Source: JBDRFZ01 sp043818395
GTDB lineage: Bacteria; Patescibacteriota; Patescibacteriia; 2-12-FULL-60-25
Assembly (NCBI GenBank): GCA_043818395.1
Contig: JBDRFZ010000029.1
Coordinates: 1 to 8,197, forward strand
Reading direction: 5' to 3'
DNA: 8,197 bases
Made by a program: the position numbers and the translations under genes. A model generated the notes under the pieces. It searched no databases, was not told where the DNA came from, and saw nothing but the letters and a program-made list of their open reading frames with translations. Positions 5,752 through 8,197 of the stretch are shown here, in pieces; positions within the stretch are counted from its first letter, which is position 1; each line of letters begins with the position of its first letter.

Positions 5752-5959
5752 CCCCCTCGTGACTCACCAGTTTGTCGGTCACTTCCACATTTCCTGCTTT
5801 TACATCCAGCTCCTTAACCGCAGATATCACTTCTTCCGCAGTAAAGACACGTTCACCTTCCCAACCCGTTGATGCTCCTTCGCCAAGCTTTTTAATTTTC
5901 ACACTTGCGACTTCGACGCCCGAGGTCGACGTCTCTCCAACAAAAGATTTCTCATTCAT
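5717..5959 (-). CDS. Hypothetical protein, N-terminal part of a frame-interrupted gene downstream of infB
   Basis: The family is not recognised. The 80-codon frame starts at an ATG 32 nt after the infB stop, on the same strand, so it is probably cotranscribed with infB; no SD is visible. The N-terminus, MNEKSFVGETSTSGVEVASV, is followed by basic IKKLGEG and by TAEEVISAVKELDVKAGNVEVTDKLVSHEG, predicted by eye as an alpha-helix followed by beta-strands. After the G-run at 5751-5756 the frame gives only 12 more codons (ACLDVHESQG at the end) and stops at TAG 5717, while the adjacent frame stays open for 63 codons. This suggests the true protein shifts at the run and is 132 residues long. It is soluble, with no signal peptide. 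rbfA, the usual infB neighbour in many bacteria, is not what is here. Confidence 0.55.
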   Translation of the reverse strand: MNEKSFVGETSTSGVEVASVKIKKLGEGASTGWEGERVFTAEEVISAVKELDVKAGNVEVTDKLVSHEGGACLDVHESQG

Positions 5960-5991
5960 AACTATTTAAATTTAATGATTAAACAGCTTTT

Positions 5992-8007
5992 TTATCTCTG
6001 TATTACCACTTTCCGTTCTTTGATATCTTCGTGATAAATCTCGAGCCTGTCTCCGACCTGGAGTTTGATCTTTCCGAGATATGACAAACCACATTCCTGT
6101 CCGCCATGCGCTTCTTTAACCGTTTGTTTACCGATCTGCACCGAGTCTACGTTGCCCAGACCCAGAGGCTCTTCGCCGCGCCAAACTTTTACTTTTTCAC
6201 CGGCTACCACTTTGCCATCCGTAACTTTTCCACCCACGACCATGCGCCCGGATTCGGTACGAAAAATGGCTGCGATCTCGAACTGTCCGAGCGGCGTAAC
6301 AATAATTTCCGGCGGCATGAATTCATTTAAACGTCTGACTACATCATCAAACAATTCATAAATGATCTTGTACTCCTTGATCTCTACACTTTTCTCCCGC
6401 GCCAAGTATCCGGCCTGCGGTGTAACCACGACATTAAAAGAATAGACAACTGACGGAGGTGTGTTTTCGGCGCGGGTTACGTCGCCTTCCGTGATATTAC
6501 CTAGGCCTTTTTGAATAACTTCAACGCCGACTTCGTCGTGCCTTATCTTTTCTAGCATTCCCAAAATCGCTTCGAGCGAGCCTAAAGTATCGCATTTTAA
6601 GACAATATTCAGATTCTTCTTTTTAGCAGCTTCTTCCGATTCCGGGATTATCATCCTGGTGGCCGTAAGCTGGGCCGCTACTTGTTGCGAGGTTTTTACC
6701 TTCTTTATCTCTAATTTCTTCGGATCCTCCGGCACTTCTAAAATATCCCCTACGGCCGGCGCTACTCTGAATCCCAGGATTTTAACCGGCGTTCCGGGCG
6801 GAGCTGAATCCATCTGCTTGCCGGTCCAGTCACGCATGGATCTGACCCGGCCGTAAGCAGCACCGGAAATGCCGAGATAATCGTTACGATGCAAAGTTCC
6901 GCTTTGAACTAAAACCGTTGCCACCGGTCCTTCGCCTTTATCCACGTGTGACTCAATGATGGTTCCAATGGCCAAGCGCTCGGGATTGGCGCGGATTTTA
7001 TCGGCGTTCATGTCTGCTACAAGTAAAACCAAATCTAAAAGTTCATCGATTCCCATCCGGCTCTTGGCGGAAATTTTAGCCAAAGGAATGTTTCCGCCCC
7101 AGGCCTCAGTCGTAACTCCGGCTTCGGCGAGCTGGGATAAAACACGATCAGGATCTGCTTCGGGTTTATCCATCTTATTTAAAGCAACAACAAACGGCAG
7201 TTTAGCCGCCTGAATAATGTTAATGGCTTCTTTGGTTTGCGGTTGAACGCCATCGTCTGCGGCCACGACCAAAATAGCAATATCAGCCACTTTAGCACCG
7301 CGCGAACGCATGACCGTAAACGCCTCATGACCCGGAGTATCGATAAAAGTAATCAGACGATCTTTCTTTACGACCTGGTAAGCACCGATGTGCTGTGTAA
7401 TGCCGCCAGCCTCACCCTCGGCTACGTGAGTGGTTCGGATAGCATCGAGAGTTTTTGTTTTGCCATGATCAACGTGCCCCATAACCACAACAACCGGCGG
7501 GTGTGGTTTTAAATTCTTTTCATCTTCATTTTCAAAAACTTCTTTCACCCGGTCCAGCGCCTGGATGATATCCATGGAAACATCTGTTTTACTTTCTTCC
7601 GGATGAGCTTTGAAACCCAACTCTTCGGAGATGATGGCCGCGGTTTCATAATCCAGACGTTCGTTCTGCGAAGCCAGAATACCGGCTTTCATAAGTTCCT
7701 GAATGACTTTGGTTACCGGCAGATTCAAGCGCCCGGCCAAATCACGGACAATAATAAAATGCGGCAAAGCCACATCTTTCATTTCTGTTGCCTGACCTCC
7801 AGAAATTTGTATTTTTGGTGAAATTAAAAGTGAATCTCGTAATCTTTCGCGGCGTTCGTTTTCTACCCATTTCTTAAAAATCTTTTCGGCCATTATCTCG
7901 TCAATTTTGATGGCCCGCTGACCAACATCAAAACCGAGCTTGGGCAATTTTGCCAAAAGTTCCTGGGGCGTGACCTTGAGTCGACGCGCGAGATCTGATA
8001 CGTTCAT
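5992..8007 (-). CDS. infB: Translation initiation factor IF-2
   Basis: GTPase that brings initiator fMet-tRNA to the 30S subunit and promotes subunit joining. The protein has 671 residues, shorter than enterobacterial IF-2 (about 890), with the difference in the N-terminal region. Two IF2_N-like domains are visible at about 1-50 and 84-135. The G domain has G1 GHVDHGKT (177-184), G2 GGITQHIGAY (201-210), G3 DTPGH (223-227), G4 NKMD (277-280) and G5 SAK (313-315). It is followed by domain II (GTIIESHVDKGEGPVATVLV), the IF-2-specific domain 3 and the C-terminal fMet-tRNA-binding barrel ending in YHEDIKERKVVIQR. All elements are intact. The ATG at 8007 matches the family N-terminus MNVSDLARRL and has no SD. 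It is the first gene of a minus-strand unit with the small hypothetical gene downstream and an insertion-sequence end upstream. Confidence 0.97.
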   Translation of the reverse strand: MNVSDLARRLKVTPQELLAKLPKLGFDVGQRAIKIDEIMAEKIFKKWVENERRERLRDSLLISPKIQISGGQATEMKDVALPHFIIVRDLAGRLNLPVTKVIQELMKAGILASQNERLDYETAAIISEELGFKAHPEESKTDVSMDIIQALDRVKEVFENEDEKNLKPHPPVVVVMGHVDHGKTKTLDAIRTTHVAEGEAGGITQHIGAYQVVKKDRLITFIDTPGHEAFTVMRSRGAKVADIAILVVAADDGVQPQTKEAINIIQAAKLPFVVALNKMDKPEADPDRVLSQLAEAGVTTEAWGGNIPLAKISAKSRMGIDELLDLVLLVADMNADKIRANPERLAIGTIIESHVDKGEGPVATVLVQSGTLHRNDYLGISGAAYGRVRSMRDWTGKQMDSAPPGTPVKILGFRVAPAVGDILEVPEDPKKLEIKKVKTSQQVAAQLTATRMIIPESEEAAKKKNLNIVLKCDTLGSLEAILGMLEKIRHDEVGVEVIQKGLGNITEGDVTRAENTPPSVVYSFNVVVTPQAGYLAREKSVEIKEYKIIYELFDDVVRRLNEFMPPEIIVTPLGQFEIAAIFRTESGRMVVGGKVTDGKVVAGEKVKVWRGEEPLGLGNVDSVQIGKQTVKEAHGGQECGLSYLGKIKLQVGDRLEIYHEDIKERKVVIQR

Positions 8008-8016
8008 GCAAAAGAG

Positions 8017-8043
8017 ATTATGTTATTTAGGCCAAAAAGTCAA
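8017..8043 (-). promoter_or_regulatory. Possible infB promoter with near-leaderless start
   Basis: On the minus strand TTGACT (8043-8038) and CATAAT (8022-8017, five of six consensus bases) are separated by 15 nt, shorter than the optimal 17. The -10 lies 9 nt before the infB ATG, the same distance as at higB, which would give a very short leader. There is no SD. The call rests mainly on the -10. Confidence 0.35.
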
Positions 8044-8066
8044 CGACTAAGCCGCCAATGTCAAAC

Positions 8067-8107
8067 GGAAGTTAGAATGTCCTCTTTCTAGGGAAGTTAG
8101 AATGTCC
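8067..8107. repeat. Two direct copies of a 16-nt repeat at the insertion-sequence end
   Basis: GGAAGTTAGAATGTCC occurs at 8067-8082 and again at 8092-8107, exact in both copies, with a 25-nt period and the 9-nt spacer TCTTTCTAG. They lie between the transposase stop and the TGTCAA terminus. Most likely they are transposase-binding sites. Confidence 0.85.
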
Positions 8108-8111
8108 CTTT

Positions 8112-8197
8112 TTAAGAGGCGGCTTTTTGGGCATCGGCATGGAACCTCTGCCGCCAGGGATGGTCGGCTCGAGGCTTAGTCGATTGCGGTGCTGACC
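8112..8197 (-). CDS. Transposase (DDE/rve integrase type), extreme C-terminus only
   Basis: Only the last 27 codons are visible, read on the minus strand from 8195 to a TAA at 8112-8114; the rest lies beyond the right edge. The peptide contains KPRADHPWRQRF, which resembles the xxDHPWRxxF tail common at the C-terminus of rve-type transposases of insertion sequences, followed by a short Ala-rich end. Support comes from position: the stop is only 4 nt from the first of the two 16-nt terminal repeats, as expected of a transposase ending next to an IS end. The adjacent minus-strand frame from 8197 is also open (to a stop in the repeats) but lacks family-like features. The catalytic core cannot be judged here. 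Confidence 0.55.
   Translation of the reverse strand, partial: SAPQSTKPRADHPWRQRFHADAQKAAS

Larger units (their letters stand above)
8059..8197 (-). mobile_element. Terminal part of an insertion sequence (IS481/IS21-like end architecture), truncated by window edge
   Basis: Three signs agree: a transposase-like C-terminal frame running in from the right edge, two 16-nt repeats just after its stop, and a TGTCAA terminus at 8059-8064. Multiple transposase-binding repeats inside a TGT...ACA terminus are typical of IS21 and IS481 family ends. The family assignment is from memory of that layout and is not certain. The element points toward infB, whose ATG is 51 nt outside its apparent end. Target-site duplication and the other end are outside the window. 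Confidence 0.6.

Noticed and set aside
6065..7821. Plus-strand open frames opposite infB
   Set aside because: Antisense to an intact IF-2 frame and without family-like features.
8067..8107. The two 16-nt repeats as the start of a CRISPR array
   Set aside because: Only two copies with a 9-nt spacer, lying next to a transposase end and a TGTCAA terminus; this fits transposase-binding repeats, and no cas gene is visible.
8038..8110. Integron attC-like site around the GTTAGAA repeats and nearby CAAC
   Set aside because: The core pairs are not arranged as an attC imperfect palindrome; direct repeats with a transposase frame explain the sequence better.
8124..8197. Alternative minus-strand frame from 8197 that stays open into the repeats
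   Set aside because: Its translation (Arg/Pro/Lys-rich) lacks family features, while the neighbouring frame has the DHPWRxxF tail and stops just before the terminal repeats.

Overview
This window looks like a chromosomal segment from a small-genome bacterium, most plausibly Candidate Phyla Radiation (Patescibacteria). That placement is an inference from several traits together: compact housekeeping genes in short operons, a type IV pilus/secretion ATPase that has lost its zinc-binding cysteines, a fairly short IF-2 (671 residues), few Shine-Dalgarno sites, and an infB that is not followed by rbfA. TGA is used as a stop (gdhA, trxA), so the genetic code looks standard and a UGA-recoding lineage is unlikely.

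Layout from left to right. (1) The 3' end of a plus-strand PilB/GspE-type ATPase gene stops at 691 inside a bidirectional hairpin terminator. (2) A minus-strand housekeeping cluster runs from 4852 down to 704 in the order trxA, trxB, gdhA, tsaD, tsaE. trxA/trxB form a thioredoxin couple, gdhA is a hexameric-type glutamate dehydrogenase, and tsaD/tsaE supply two of the proteins for tRNA t6A synthesis. Gaps inside the cluster are 4-23 nt, except 119 nt before gdhA. (3) A 110-nt divergent spacer (4853-4962), rich in small dyads, separates trxA from (4) a plus-strand higBA toxin-antitoxin pair (4963-5542) with a good sigma70-like promoter almost touching the higB start codon. (5) Converging on higA, with only 17 nt between, is a minus-strand unit of infB (8007-5992) followed by a small unrecognised gene (5959-5560) whose frame is broken at a run of six G. 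(6) The right edge (8059-8197) is the end of an insertion sequence: a transposase C-terminus followed by two copies of a 16-nt repeat and a TGTCAA terminus, about 50 nt upstream of infB.

Most genes are core functions: redox homeostasis, nitrogen metabolism, tRNA modification and translation initiation. The accessory parts are higBA and the insertion sequence. I do not see a convincing new multi-gene system. The items most worth checking are the G-run frameshift, the apparently leaderless starts of higB and infB, the hairpin abutting the trxA start codon, and the effect of the insertion sequence on the infB promoter. No gene-free stretch exceeds 300 nt.
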